Assembly (NCBI RefSeq): GCF_000485595.1
Contig: NW_014577067.1
Span: 362,647 to 426,646 of the forward strand
DNA: 64,000 bases
Source of the DNA: Priapulus caudatus
Taxonomy: Eukaryota > Priapulida > Priapulimorpha > Priapulimorphida > Priapulidae
Direction of reading: 5' to 3'
Shown: in pieces, positions 38,819-49,440 of the stretch
Position numbering within the stretch: the stretch's first letter is position 1
Layout: each line of letters starts with the position of its first letter
Notes under the pieces: generated by a model
Seen by the model: only the letters and a program-made list of their open reading frames with translations
Database searches by the model: none
Told to the model about the DNA's origin: nothing
Translations under genes and position numbers: made by a program

Positions 38819-40045
38819 TCATGCAGGCAAGCAGGCAGGCAGGCATTTTAGAATTATAGTACATTAGATCTGGTAATACAAGCTATGGTAGATAGATGCC
38901 TAAACTACACGTGACACACGATCACGCACATGTCATAAAAGACACATGACAACATTGCGACATAGGCCCAAGGCATGACCTATTGCACATCCACCTGCCC
39001 CGAGGCTAGTAACATACTCAGCACAGTGCCATCGTCATTCAACTACAGGATCATCTAACTCACAAGCCCACGTAAACAATCTTTTCCTTTCTTCAAAAAA
39101 CTAATCATAATGCCCATAATTATTGCCTACCTGAGAACAAAAAGATATCATATCAATGCTATGCTCCATCACTAAAATTACTTTCAGACACACGGACTTC
39201 TTTGAAACAAAAAATTGTTGACTCAAAGAAATAACACCATGATGAGAATTTAAAGTTAAACAGTGTCCGATAACAGCCTACTTCGCAACTGCTCAGATAT
39301 TTACCTAATGCAATCTATAATCAGATAAACCTGTTTAATAAATTTGCCAACTCTGACTACATGTACATCCTGTTCCTTCTCATAGACCCATTGTCACCAA
39401 TATCATACAGTATAATAGTTGTTAGTTCGTTTGAAGACACTAGAATAATATCACTTCTGCGATAGAATAAGATTATTGCAATTTTTACCAAAAAGAGTAA
39501 ATTCCGATTTATCTTAGATGATAGATCTATGTACTCTTCAACAAAAACTCAATTTTTTTTATATATACATTATTTTAGTTGGCAGCTTGAAGAATGAGTG
39601 GCCCAAGTATTACTATTTTTAAAATTAGTAAAATGAAACTCACATAAATGTAAATATTTGAAAGCACCCCCTAAAAATGCTTGTCTTATAAGCCGTGACA
39701 TTCATTCTATGCTGTACATAGATTTAACTATGTGATAAGGCAAGGCTCGACACTAACTTTTTTTTTCAGTGGCCCGATCGGGCCACCAAAATCATTGATT
39801 TTCAATTTTTGGTGGCCCGAAAATGTAATCTGGTGGCCCGAAAAAAAACAAAGAAAAACATTATAAATCTTTATTTCAATCTCGTATTGTATATTATTTG
39901 AAAATTGGGCCGTCTGATGCACTTGCACAAGTCTTTAAACAAACCCCACACACTGACATTGATGATTGAGGCATACATTTGAATTGTCCATTCCACGGCA
40001 TCAAATTTTCACCAGAACCGCTGATTCTGGTTCGCTTGATACAAT

Positions 40046-40098
<53 letters not shown>

Positions 40099-43057
40099 AA
40101 CAAACACGTGCGCACGTATAATATGTTTGTGGAATGCTATATATGATTGTTGAAAAGAGAAAATCGATGTTTGGTAATCGATGGTTGTAAATCTCAAATC
40201 TTATATATCGCCTAGCTGGCAAAGTATAGTTGTAATACATATATATATAGTGGTAAATATATGGTACACATATTATATGGTACACAAATATATGGTGAAT
40301 AATGGTTTTTATTGCAGATTGCTTTTAATAAAATATTCAAGATTTCATATCTTCATGAATTTGTCTAAGTGAATCACGTATCATTATTTGCATTAGATCC
40401 AATGTCTGAGGACGAGTGCATGTTTGTGGTTATGCTCGTACGCAAATCGAGACATAACGGTTGTGACAAATATTATTATTATGAGAATAAATTGTGAATA
40501 CAAAATTGAAGGTGAATAATAAATAAAAGTAAGAATAATATATAAGACGTAATATGCATGCAACTCAAATACATGTAATATAGTATCAACATATATCGTG
40601 TATCATATATCATACAGAACAATGTATATTATAACACACACGCGTGCGCGCACGCACGCACTTATACACACACACGCACGCCCGCACGCACGCACTTATA
40701 CACACACACACGCACGCCCGCACTTATACACACACACGCACGCCCGCACGCACGCATATACCGTAATTAATAATCCATGATCAAGCATCATAACTAATCA
40801 CAACGTGAGTAAATGATATATACGCGAATTATTTATGCTTCTTATATCGTATATGGTATGTTATCAGCATGTTATGTATATACTCATGATAATATTATAT
40901 GATTTGTGCAACCCACGTTCTTGATTTGATCATTTGATTCACGTTAGATTATCATTCTTCGCTGCAGTCCCTTGGATTATAAAGCATTTTCTATTCTCTT
41001 TGTGAGGTTATAATATGATTAATTATGTTGTTTATGCTGCAGACGATTTTTGGGTTCTGCTCACTGATCTCAATAATAATATTTTATTAATAAAATTTTA
41101 TTATAGAGATCAGTGGTTCTGCCACTGGTTCTGCTGCTTTACTAATTTTTATTCGCTAGGTAGCAGCACCTACCTGAACCTGAGCCTAGTCAGAGCCAAG
41201 GAGCTACATATAACATTATATAAATTATATATAACGTTATATGTATAGCTCCTTGGTCAGAGCTACCTCTAGTCAGAGCATATAAATCAGGCAGGCATGA
41301 CTCATCAGCATATAAGTCAGCATATCATCAGCATATAAGTCAGTCATATATTATTTAATTCGATTTTTACCATAGTTTTTTTTATATGTGAACAGACTCA
41401 CAAGTATAATTCGTACACACTGTGAGAAGCACTAAAGCTGTGTGTAGTCTTAGAAAAATGCCATAAGGTTATAAATTAGCCCATGCTGGTGGCCGTGTTC
41501 CATTACCAATACCATGTTATATTACCAATATAATCCTAACAAGCAAGTATTATCTTTAAAGTTCAATTTAATATATTCATAGACATTGTAATTATGGACA
41601 ATATCAGTATCATTACAATATATCCCAAATACATACAATATATTAAATGATTACAATATTTATATATTATAATATAATTATAAGTAGTAACACCACATTC
41701 AATCTGTGCCATATATAGTTTTTCAATAATTATACTGTAACTAGTTAATAAACACCTGATATATTTACACCAGGTCACATAAAAATAATTACAAATCTGA
41801 AATGTTAAGCCTTATAACCCCTCTTAAGATTTCATTTGATCTAAAATGGATATGAATGTACTTATACAGAAATCAGCATTTTGAGGTGCCATATGAAATA
41901 ACACCGCATTGTACATTGTGCATGTACATACACCCAGACACGGTTATTTCGTTCAGTTGTCAGACACGATTGGTCTGGCGATGAGCTCCTTCATGATCTC
42001 ATTGCTTCCGGCGTAGATTGGTTGGACTCGCGCGTCGACATATGCCCTGGCTATAGGAAATTCCCACATGTATCCCCAGCCACCATGAAGCTGAAGACAT
42101 TGGTTTGCAATCTTGTTCTGCAGGTCAGATGCCCTGAGAAGACAAACACAGGAACGTTATACATTTTACACACTCACACACGCATGAAGTATATACTTGC
42201 CCCAGAGTGCCTCTTGCAATACAACATCACAGACCCTAAGGTATATCAGCTTGAAGTGCTATTACTTTGAATGCTGTTCTGGCTTTCTATTTCTGATTTT
42301 TATTTCTCTTTTTTTTTCAGTTACTAATGTCCTTTGTCTTTAATCAGTTAATAATCTCCTTGATTGTTGACAATAGCACCAATGTATGCAAATTTATAAA
42401 CGTCAGTAACTTCAACATTGTTGATCTTCAGCCCATCTTATGACTCAGTGCAGACTTTCAACACTTCTGGTTAACCTTGAGAGGCCATATTAGCCTATAT
42501 TCATGAGTTAGTTTAACAAAAGAATAATTTCGCAAGTTATAATTGCAATGATGATAGTGAATACCATCTTGACAAGAGTGTGCATATAGGAAAAATCTTA
42601 TAGCTATTTGGAAATAGACACAGAGCACAAACAAGAGATCAGCAGCAATAGGGATGCAGTGGTTTAACACCAAAAAGTAGCTTACAGATATTTAGCCATG
42701 GAGACTGAGTAGTTATCTAGAGTCTCATGCTGATGCTGCTGCAAGCACTGGTCGTAAAATGCTCTCATCATACATATTTCACTCTTCATCTCGGCCAGCT
42801 TGTGTTGAACTGTCTGCAATTAAACAAAATAATGGCATAATGACATAGCCAATATAGCTTCAATGAATGATTTACAATATATGTATATATATATAATTTT
42901 AAATATCAGTATTGAACTCACATGTTGGTATGTAAAAGGTGTTTGAATAAGAATATATACTAGAAAAACACGGATACATCTCTTGACGTGTTACGTTTGA
43001 CTGACAAGGATGACTGGGGAGGTTTTAGAACGAAATGTCGTACCTTTCGATGTAAAT

Positions 43058-43102
<45 letters not shown>

Positions 43103-44223
43103 ATATATATACTTATCGTGTAAGAGGATTATTAAACGTCAACTACTTACACCGAGTGATGCTGCGTCTCGCACGTGTCAAACTCCTCCTCGTCGCAGCT
43201 CTCGCCACCCGAACTGCTATCGGTCGCCTCCGAGTCGAGCACCCTCTCCAGGTGACCGAGGTTGGCGGCGAGGCTGCTCGACACGCAGCTGATCTCGTCG
43301 CACAGGTCGTCGCCGAGGGCGACGGTGACCTGGTCCTCGCTGTGAGCGCCGCGACTGCTGTACAGCCGCTGACGCTGCGAGCCGTGGGCGCTCTCCAGCT
43401 TCCGCACGAGGTTGACGAGGGCCGCCGTCGACAGGTTCTTCACGTCCTCGCTCTGCAGCAGCTCGGCGTGAAAGTCGCTGCTGTTCGGCGCGCTGCAAGT
43501 CCTCGTCGTTGATCGCACGCACGACTGCAGGTTCTTGCGCTGGTGCTGAACGAACGCCACCAGCTGTTCGCGCACATGCGTGTTCGTCTGCATCGTCTGC
43601 AGCCGCCGCAGACGCTGCAGCAGCCGCTCCGCACGTCGTTCCAGGTAAACCTGCCGCTTGCCGGCGTCCGCGAGCCTATCACACACGAGAGACTTCAGCA
43701 AGGTCAGTTCGGATTGATCGTCAGTATCCATGGCACTCTCGTCCAGCTGTGTGGGAGAGACAGCTTCTGGCTGCTGAACGGTGGTCCTATTCTCGGCCAA
43801 AATGCTGCTGGCGATTGGGGATGACGAAGAACTGTTGCGTTGTCCCGTCATGTCTAGCTTTGGATTGCCGTTTGTGTTAGAACCACGTAGGTTACACGTC
43901 GCTTTCTGAATTCTATTTCCTCCCGTTTTCTGGTCGACGTCCATTGTGTTCACAATGCCAAAATTGTTGTTGGTCGCTGCAAGCTTCCGCAGTAGAGCCG
44001 GGATGTTGGCTTCTTTCAACTGACTGTAACCGTTGTGCGGCCGCACCAGAATCTGTGCCTTTTGAGCCTGCACGGGAGAGACAGCCCGCTCGCTTGCTGT
44101 GGGACTCTCACAGTCCCGCTCCCTATCAGTTTCCGGCGAGCTCTCAGATGGCGGCGGTGATGGAGGAAGTCTGAAACCTGAATGCACGGACTGCCTAATT
44201 GCATCCGACAATGCAGGCGCCAT
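24728..44223 (-). CDS. KANSL1: KAT8 regulatory NSL complex subunit 1 (9 coding exons)
   Basis: Scaffold of the nuclear NSL complex, which binds WDR5 and, through its PEHE domain, the H4 acetyltransferase KAT8/MOF. Coding exons: 44223-43151, 37964-37168, 37043-36920, 36179-36097, 34833-34386, 33370-33247, 32525-32267, 26118-25857, 24924-24728. They total 3367 bases, one more than a multiple of three, because exon 7 carries one extra base; without it the protein has 1121 residues (human 1105). Landmarks: MAPALSDA start, predicted coiled coil about 171-230, TDSSSGGES near 333-341, [16 protein letters not shown] at the start of exon 2, a Cys-rich stretch, [15 protein letters not shown] (exon 3), basic exon 4, [12 protein letters not shown] and LQYKEIITP (exon 5), and the PEHE core [22 protein letters not shown] (its two halves lie in exon 7). 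It ends IVLKLSKR. Intron 1 (5.2 kb) contains the last two ACADL exons. Confidence 0.93.
27642..28961. mobile_element. Repeat ending in a hairpin and GAGCTA
   Basis: The left end TAGCTCACCTTG is inverted at the right end as CAAGGCGAGCTA (28950-28961), next to a stem-loop made of CTTGAC and GTCAAG. A shorter relative sits at 47471-47804. The interior has two copies of a ~145 bp block (28438-28580 and 28738-28882), direct copies of a GGGAGTCC-containing unit (about 28216-28380), and a GGAC/GGACG tract just before the terminal hairpin. It lies in KANSL1 intron 7. The transposon class is uncertain. Confidence 0.6.
30613..31080. mobile_element. hAT-type MITE, 8 bp duplication GGAATTTC
   Basis: Starts TAGTGTTGGAGATCGGTC and ends AACACCACTA, flanked by a perfect 8 bp duplication (30605-30612 and 31081-31088). 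Inside are repeated CGATCATCGG / GATCGAT motifs. The same end sequences and motifs occur in the element at 32826-33224, so the two belong to one family. It lies in KANSL1 intron 7 and has no coding capacity. Confidence 0.92.
31155..31306. repeat. Tandem duplication of a ~76 bp unit
   Basis: The unit AATCCTTCAAAGG...GTAGACCTAC...TCTGTTGCAAAAAT...CACTAG is present twice in a row with a few differences. Confidence 0.8.
31428..31505. repeat. G-rich tract
   Basis: GGTGG and GGGGG runs on the plus strand, within KANSL1 intron 7. On the minus (transcribed) strand it is C-rich. It may form a G-quadruplex on the non-template side. Confidence 0.7.
31690..32093. mobile_element. Dispersed repeat ending in a CATCTGAC hairpin
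   Basis: The right half, from about 31900, closely matches 46928-47118. Both contain GTCGAGCGGTTAAGATTTG, then CTGTTGACG, a GGAC/ACGC tract, and TGCGATTCTACAAGCTGC. Both end in a short hairpin (CATCTGAC/GTCAGATG here) directly followed by AGCTAAAAATG. Its end resembles that of the 27642-28961 family (hairpin then GAGCTAA), suggesting related element types. Confidence 0.55.
32650..32815. repeat. ~40 bp degenerate tandem repeat, about four units
   Basis: Units containing GAGACAGATGCTACTATATA and CCAGATATT-like blocks recur with variation just upstream of the hAT MITE at 32826. Confidence 0.7.
32826..33224. mobile_element. hAT-type MITE, 8 bp duplication TAGGTAGG
   Basis: Starts TAGTGTTGTCAATCGG and ends CGTGACATCACTA, flanked by a perfect duplication (32818-32825 and 33225-33232). 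It belongs to the family of the 30613-31080 element and shares the CGATGATC motifs. Its right duplication ends only 8 bases before the donor hexamer of KANSL1 exon 6 (33241-33246), so the insertion almost touches a functional splice site. Confidence 0.92.
34126..34323. mobile_element. hAT-type MITE with GGTTCTTAACC ends
   Basis: The left end CAGGTGTTCTTAACCT is matched by the complement of the right end, CAGTGGTTCTTAACCT. The flanks CGCTAGAC (34118-34125) and TGCTAGAC (34324-34331) differ by one base, an 8 bp duplication. These ends are widespread in hAT MITEs of other animals. It lies in KANSL1 intron 5, 55 bp past the exon 5 donor region. Confidence 0.9.
38778..38846. repeat. (GGCA)n microsatellite
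   Basis: GGCAGGCA repeated about 15 times with one interruption, in KANSL1 intron 1. Confidence 0.95.
39744..39850. repeat. Dispersed repeat with a GTGGCCCGATCGGGCCAC palindrome
   Basis: An 18 bp perfect palindrome at 39771-39788 is followed by two more GGTGGCCCGAAAA copies and A-rich sequence. The block begins AAGGCTCGACACTAAC. It looks like a short dispersed element; a similar opening (TGCTCGAAATAAG then CCGGTTGTCCG copies) occurs at 58741-58840. Confidence 0.45.
40046..40098. repeat. (CA)n microsatellite
   Basis: More than 24 uninterrupted CA units. Minus-strand frames through it are Val-Cys repeats, not genes. It lies in the interval where a breakpoint between KANSL1 and ACADL blocks must fall if the exon order is an assembly error. 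Confidence 0.95.
40636..40757. repeat. CACG/CA compound tandem repeat
   Basis: About three units of CACACACACGCACGCCCGCAC separated by TTATA; low complexity. Confidence 0.9.
41062..41115. mobile_element. 54 bp hairpin hAT-type insertion
   Basis: Ends CACTGATCTC and GAGATCAGTG, with an AT-rich palindromic interior. The flanks are GTTCTGCT (41054-41061) and GTTCTGCC (41116-41123), a 7/8 match. It shares its ends with the 99 bp element at 19261-19359, so both come from one family. Confidence 0.85.
41197..41255. mobile_element. 59 bp hairpin insertion, 8 bp duplication
   Basis: Ends CAAGGAGCTACATATAAC and its near-perfect complement, flanked by identical GTCAGAGC copies (41189-41196 and 41256-41263). 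It is an extremely short hAT-like palindrome. Confidence 0.85.
41953..42813 (-). CDS. ACADL: ACADL exons 8-9 (C-terminal part)
   Basis: Last two exons of long-chain acyl-CoA dehydrogenase, the mitochondrial FAD enzyme of fatty-acid beta-oxidation. Exon 8 (42813-42686) encodes [21 protein letters not shown] through SMAKYL. Exon 9 (42133-41953) encodes [50 protein letters not shown], and ends VSDN-TGA. The IYAGSNEI motif has no Glu where medium-chain enzymes carry their catalytic base, as expected of the long-chain type. Exon 8 begins in phase 0, exactly as exon 7 (55207) ends. These exons are cut off from the rest of ACADL by KANSL1 coding exon 1, and they lie inside KANSL1 intron 1. Confidence 0.92.
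43061..43110. repeat. (TA)n tract between ACADL exon 8 and KANSL1 exon 1
   Basis: About 50 bases of alternating TA with one interruption, ending 41 bases before the KANSL1 exon 1 donor side. It is one of the places where an assembly misjoin would be expected. Confidence 0.95.
43151..44223 (-). CDS. KANSL1: KANSL1 coding exon 1 (N-terminal 357 residues)
   Basis: Single large exon beginning at ATG 44223-44221 ([11 protein letters not shown]; human KANSL1 begins MAAMAPALTDA). It encodes a Pro/Ser-rich N-terminus, a predicted coiled coil at about residues 171-230 ([15 protein letters not shown]), and the conserved acidic motif TDSSSGGES before the donor GTAAGT at 43150. An in-frame ATG 132 bases upstream extends the frame but has no family similarity and lies beyond the conserved start. 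The exon lies between ACADL exons 5 and 8. It is unusually GC-rich compared with its flanks, as the other KANSL1 exons are. Confidence 0.93.
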
Positions 44224-45411
44224 CGCGAAAGGACGGGACAGCCTCAATGGCCAGCGTGAACACATACAAGTGGTAGAATAGCAGATGCAAGATTCTCCAC
44301 CTGATGATCCATAACGCCCACCTGGATGTCTCCCACCTGGTGAACGAAAATGCACATCAACATATAATTACAAATATGCAAATGCTTCAACAATATCACA
44401 ACTCTGACTTTCGGAATTATTTCAAGTTAAATTAGGCTTTAATTCTGCTGCAGACTAAATTACATTCTTCAATATGAACAATACATAAACACCAGATTTT
44501 AAAAATTGACCATGTGCGATGATGAACGATGCCACTGTTTGAGCTACTTCTTGCATCAGTGACACGAGAACATTTGCAGGGCCTAATTCAGGCCATTTTT
44601 CATACTGAATACGGGCCTCCCAAATTACGTCCCCTAGCAAAATGCCCAAATTACAAAATTCATAAAACGCCCAAATTAGCAGAGCTCTGATGCAGATCTC
44701 CATGTTTCTATCGTCATGTTGTAGGCACTGTTTTATAATAAAATGCTCATATAAGATCTATAATCTATTATCTGAATAAAATGTGTCAACCAAACGTCCA
44801 ATTTAACGTGATAGATAAGTATATATACAATTTCCCTGTACGGTTCCCCGATTAGGCTAGATACATAGATTAAGCCCCGATTTGTAAATGGTTATTCCAT
44901 GTACCACAGAGAGAGCGATAGTGCAATTCATCCTCTCTTATATTAATGATTACAAACCCCACATTCCATGTTTATAAAATGCAAAAAAAGTTCATAAAGC
45001 AAGTTATGTGAGCGAGAGACAGATCACAGAATGGCATCATCTCAATGTGCACATACGGTAATCAATAATAAAACACTATCTATAAACATGTTAAATGTCA
45101 AAAATATTACACCTGTCATAGCTTTCCAAATACAACATTTATTCACAATGATGACAATAGTTGTAGGCTGAAGCATAATTTAGACAATTCACAGAAATTA
45201 TATGGAGGCCAAAGGTGATAACAAAGTGGCAGTCAGCCTGTAAAAGTATCTCTGGAACTAGCCACAAGTTCCCTTCTCGCTTAACACTACATTGGCCTAC
45301 GACGTGCAACAGTCGGAGAGCCTGGTCGGTTTACTCTGGAACTATAATTAATGTGAGTACCCTTGAAAGTGGGTGACGAATCAGATGACGTAACATCATG
45401 AGTTATTAATA

Positions 45412-45590
45412 CGCTGTGGCTATATGGCAGGCAGCCGGGCAGTCTTCGATTTCCTAAATGCCCTTAAACCCTAACCCTTGTTTACTTGAGATAATGCTGA
45501 AAATTAAAAAATGCCGTGCATTTAGGAAATCGAAGACCGTGGCCGGCAGCCGTCAGATATATGCCGGCTGCCGGGCATATAGACACTCTG
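45412..45590. mobile_element. 179 bp inverted-repeat element
   Basis: Ends related as inverted repeats (GGCTATATGGC...GCAGCCGGGCAG and its relative GGCTGCCGGGCATATAG), with an inner perfect inverted repeat GTCTTCGATTTCCTAAATGC. TTATTAATA (45403-45411 and 45591-45599) flanks it as an 8-9 bp duplication. It lies between KANSL1 coding exon 1 and its presumed 5' exon. Confidence 0.75.
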
Positions 45591-46191
45591 TTATTAATAT
45601 TATTGCGTCGTATACATACACTACGACACTAGGCCTACAATACATGCATTGCTACGACTCATGATGACTCGAACACGAGTGGCGTTTATCAAGGAACGAA
45701 GGCGTAACAAAATATCTCTGGCATGCATGCTGTTGTCCAAACTAACGTACCAACGACCCTCCACGCCTGCTCCCCCAGGAACAGGATGGGTCTGTGGGGT
45801 GAAGTGGAAATTGCTCAGTTGCTAGACCGTTCTTCTTCCTTGACAAGAACTAGGTTGATGACAACGGCGTGACAGCTTTCAGTCTTCCTCTGTGCATTTT
45901 AATAAACAAGCAAATTGACAACAATTTCAAAGTGCACAGTGAGGTAACTCATGCATTTAGGCATTTTTATTGACGTTTGTAAAGATACATAAGCCAAACG
46001 TAAATTTTTGGGCGTTTTGCAAGCTGGAGCGTACAGAACAGAAGACCGCGAGCGGGTTACAAATACGCGTAGGACAAACCACGTGATCAGGCCACGTCCC
46101 CGATGAACAAACAGGCGAATCAACATTTTTGGCAAGAACACATAGTAGCGATTTCCACCTTCTTACACGTAGTACAGCACATTATACTCAC

Positions 46192-46370
46192 TCCACTGTA
46201 ACGTCTCTGTATTGTTTTCACTAGTGCCGTCCGAATAAGCCAGAAATTTCCGCGAACTAGTATCGAAAATGTGCAATATCAAACGCCTCAATAATGGCGA
46301 CGAAATGAAAGTCCGTAGACCTTCCAGACAACGAAAACGGGCGAGATAGGATGTGTGACGTCACATTAGT
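46192..46370 (-). promoter_or_regulatory. Probable KANSL1 5' noncoding exon and promoter
   Basis: On the minus strand a non-coding stretch ends in a good donor (GTGAGTATAAT beginning at 46191), about 2 kb upstream of KANSL1 coding exon 1. Just upstream is ATGGCG within AATAATGGCGACG (46291-46303), resembling a YY1 site of the kind found at TATA-less starts, and a perfect CRE palindrome TGACGTCA at 46356-46363. Local GC content is above that of the flanks. Assignment to KANSL1 is an inference from position and strand. Confidence 0.35.
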
Positions 46371-46793
46371 AAGACCCCTCTACGGCGTATTTGGTGATTG
46401 GTTACGAAGAAACTGCTCACTGTTACAATAATTGACTACCTCCCCAATAAACTTACAGTTATATGCAAATTAATGTAAAAGTATAGCTTACCAATTTTAA
46501 CATATAAAAAATATAAATTTTGAACACATTTTTATATTTAAATAGTACAACTTATTTTAGCGAAATTATATTTTGCCTGGATAAAGTTGCAAGTTTCATC
46601 GCCATATGGGGGTGGCAGCAGAACAAGTATCCGCCCATGTACAAAGGTACATGCTACAAGCGCCCTAGAAAATTTCGCGGGGTTTGCGTTCGGATTTCGG
46701 CCGACTTGGATTTTGATATATGAATGCAAGCAACTTCTGCATAGTCTCCAGTAAACATTATATGAGTCTGATACATACACATGCACGCACGCA

Positions 46794-46806
46794 CACACGC
46801 ACGCAC

Positions 46807-46837
<31 letters not shown>

Positions 46838-46839
46838 TG
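46794..46839. repeat. (CACG)n/(CA)n microsatellite
   Basis: CACGCACG then CA repeats. It lies in the interval (46.4-49.9 kb) where a second breakpoint is needed if the ACADL/KANSL1 order is a misassembly. Confidence 0.9.
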
Positions 46840-46927
46840 ATCGCAAATATTCGAACCGAAAATAACCGAACCGAAATGTGAAAACCGAAAACCGAACCGA
46901 ACCGTGAAGTTGTGATTCGTTGCACCC

Positions 46928-47118
46928 CTACCTTTGACCCCCAGCTTCGACATCCCAACTCGTTTTGACGATCCCCCCGACGTCCCGAATATCATGACCG
47001 TACGTCGAGCGGTTAAGATTTGTGCCCAACTGTTGACGCACGCACGCACAGACGGCCGGACGGACGCACGCTCATGCGATTCTACAAGCTGCATCTCACT
47101 ATGTCAGATGAGCTAAAA
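46928..47118. mobile_element. Second copy of the 31690-32093 repeat
   Basis: Contains GACGTCCCGAATATCATGAC, GTCGAGCGGTTAAGATTTG, TGCGATTCTACAAGCTGC and the terminal AGATGAGCTAAAAATG. The tract in between is ACGC/GGACG-rich. Confidence 0.6.
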
Positions 47119-47470
47119 ATGAAATGACCGCCGATTTGAAGGCAATCCGAAACACCCGACTCTTATAAGATGATGCAGTCCTCCTTTCTTGCCATGGACG
47201 TGATAAACGTGGCAATCCATGGTTTGAGTTGTCCAAGTGGCGCCAGTCAGTTTCATAGCAGCAAGAGATTTAATTGATATTGTGACTCACTCGTGACTAA
47301 AATAGGGTTCGGAAGAGTTATTAGGAATTTGGCACTATTGCTTTATCAGTTTTTGCTAATGGGTGAATCTATACTAAGTAGTCCTATAGTAATATTGATA
47401 TTTATACTTATACAAAACATTATAAAAATAAGTATAAATATTAAAATAAATGAAAGTGTCAATAACACTG

Positions 47471-47804
47471 TAGCTCACCACAAAAAAGGACACAAATGAG
47501 TGAGTGAGAAGAAGTCAGTTTTAATTGAGCAACCATCGACGTACATTATAGAAACGAAATTGCCATCTGTATATCGTATAAATAATTTATAAACCAAAAT
47601 GAATCACAATTTGTGACGGTAGATGGCGCTATACCCGCTTTGATGTTTCTTAGCATAAATCATTATATCATAATAATAATAGTATAAATCATAATATGTT
47701 CATAGCAGGAATTTTGCATTATCGTTGACCCTAGCCAAATGTTGACGGACGGACGGACGACGACCCATGGCAATAGCTCAGCTTGACGATGTCAAGGTGA
47801 GCTA
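47471..47804. mobile_element. Short copy of the 27642-28961 repeat
   Basis: Starts TAGCTCACC after AGTGTCAATAACACTG. It ends in GGACGGACGG, then CCATGGCAATAGCTCA, and a hairpin (CTTGAC/GTCAAG) followed by GTGAGCTA. It is a deletion derivative of the longer copy, and 5' sequence outside the inverted end is also shared, so the true left boundary may lie further left. Confidence 0.6.
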
Positions 47805-48095
47805 AAAAGAGGATATTCAAAAATCAACCCTTTGCATATAATTATAACGCATGTGAACCAATTACATCACAGGCCACATAACCAGAATCATCCTGCTAAT
47901 TGCTACCAGATGTTGCCTGCTCTATCACTACTTCCTACACATACCAAAGCCACCCAGACCGATGACAAACGTCTTCATGAGTAGAAACTGGTTCTATGAT
48001 ACCAGACAGTTTATATATAGAGATATATATATAGTACCAGAAGTTAATAAAGACAAAGGAGTTTGACACGTATTTGGTACTGATTTCACTACATA

Positions 48096-48545
48096 CTCGG
48101 TCTGTAGCCCTTGGCTGGAAAGTGGTTTTGCGCAACTTCTCAGATCGTGCGCTTTGAGTGGCGCCACCGTCGTTGTAATCAAACTGTAGTAGTTAGTTTT
48201 AAAACATTTTTTTTTAATATTTCTAATGGTGATTGAACCATGAAACTTTTTATGTAGCGCAATTATAACCTAAATTAGCTGAAAATAACCCTAGAACCTA
48301 GAGGCTACTGTTCCTTTAAATTAATAAATAAGAAACACCCTCGGTCTGTAGACCTTGGCTGAAAAGTGGTTTTGCGCAACTTATCAGATCGTGCGCTTTG
48401 AGTGGCGCCACCGTCGTGTAATCAAACTGTAGTCGTTAGTTTTAAAACATTTTTTAATAATATTTCTAATGGTGATTGAACCATGAAACTTTTTATGTAG
48501 CGTAATTTTAACCTAAATAAACTGAAAATAACCCTAGAACCTAGA
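48096..48545. repeat. Two direct copies of a ~205 bp repeat
   Basis: Copies at about 48096-48302 and 48340-48544 share CGGTCTGTAG, TGCGCAACTT, CAGATCGTGCGCTTTGAG, TGGCGCCACCGTCG, ATGGTGATTGAACCATG and AACCCTAGAACCTAGAG. A third copy of the inner part lies inverted at 52363-52500. None contains a coding frame. Confidence 0.8.
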
Positions 48546-49440
48546 GTAAAACTGTTAGGGTTAGAGACGAATTTTTGGTCGAAATTTCACTACCCACTTT
48601 ATTTGATAGATCGCACCCATGGGCAGCTATGTATACGTAGAAATTATGTATGTACCCTCCCAAACAGATCCAAATCCCCTCATTAGACAATTATTAACAC
48701 AGGAATCATGGAAAATTTAGAAAAGTGCTAATATCTCCATCGTTAGAAATGCTGACTTGTCAAACGCTATTTCTCGAAACTCACAACTCCGATTCAATTT
48801 TTTTGTTACAGTTTAATGCTAACATATGAAAGGAAAAAAGTGTCCCTGTAATTTTTTTTAAATATTTTATTTTAAAAGTTATGGCTCTTTGTTTACGAAA
48901 TTGTTGCGTTTTGAAATTCACTACAAATTTTCGTACATCTTTTCAACTTCTTTCCTAAATTAAAGCATTTAAACAAAATTCCAGGGACACTTATGGTTAA
49001 ACGTTTAGGTCCCAACTCTGCTGTTTCAGAGAAATAACAAAAAAGCATGTTTTTGTATAAATTCACAATTTTTGCAGTCACTTAATTAGCAATAAATTTA
49101 AAAAAAAATTTCATCGAGAGCGTAGAGAGACATCTCTCGTATGTATACATGGATATGAGTTTGATTGAATTAGATGAGTTATGTTGCAATGCCCTTTACA
49201 GTGTTACACGTCCATAACCCTAACAGTATCCTTAAAGAAATGTTGTAAATAAATCGTGACAAACTATTTTTTAATAACGAGTCCTACACGACGTGAATGC
49301 TGTGATTTGCTCTTCTATGTAAGTCTATATTACCACATCAACTTCCCAAGCCACATGACTGGCCAACGTGAGCCAAATGACTGGCCAATAAACACTAACC
49401 TCGATGGGGAGTTAGTTCAAACCAAGATTATAATTTTCAT

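Noticed and set aside
43217-43880. Long GC-rich frames opposite and out of frame with KANSL1 exon 1
   Set aside because: Shadow frames of a GC-rich conserved exon; no independent similarity.
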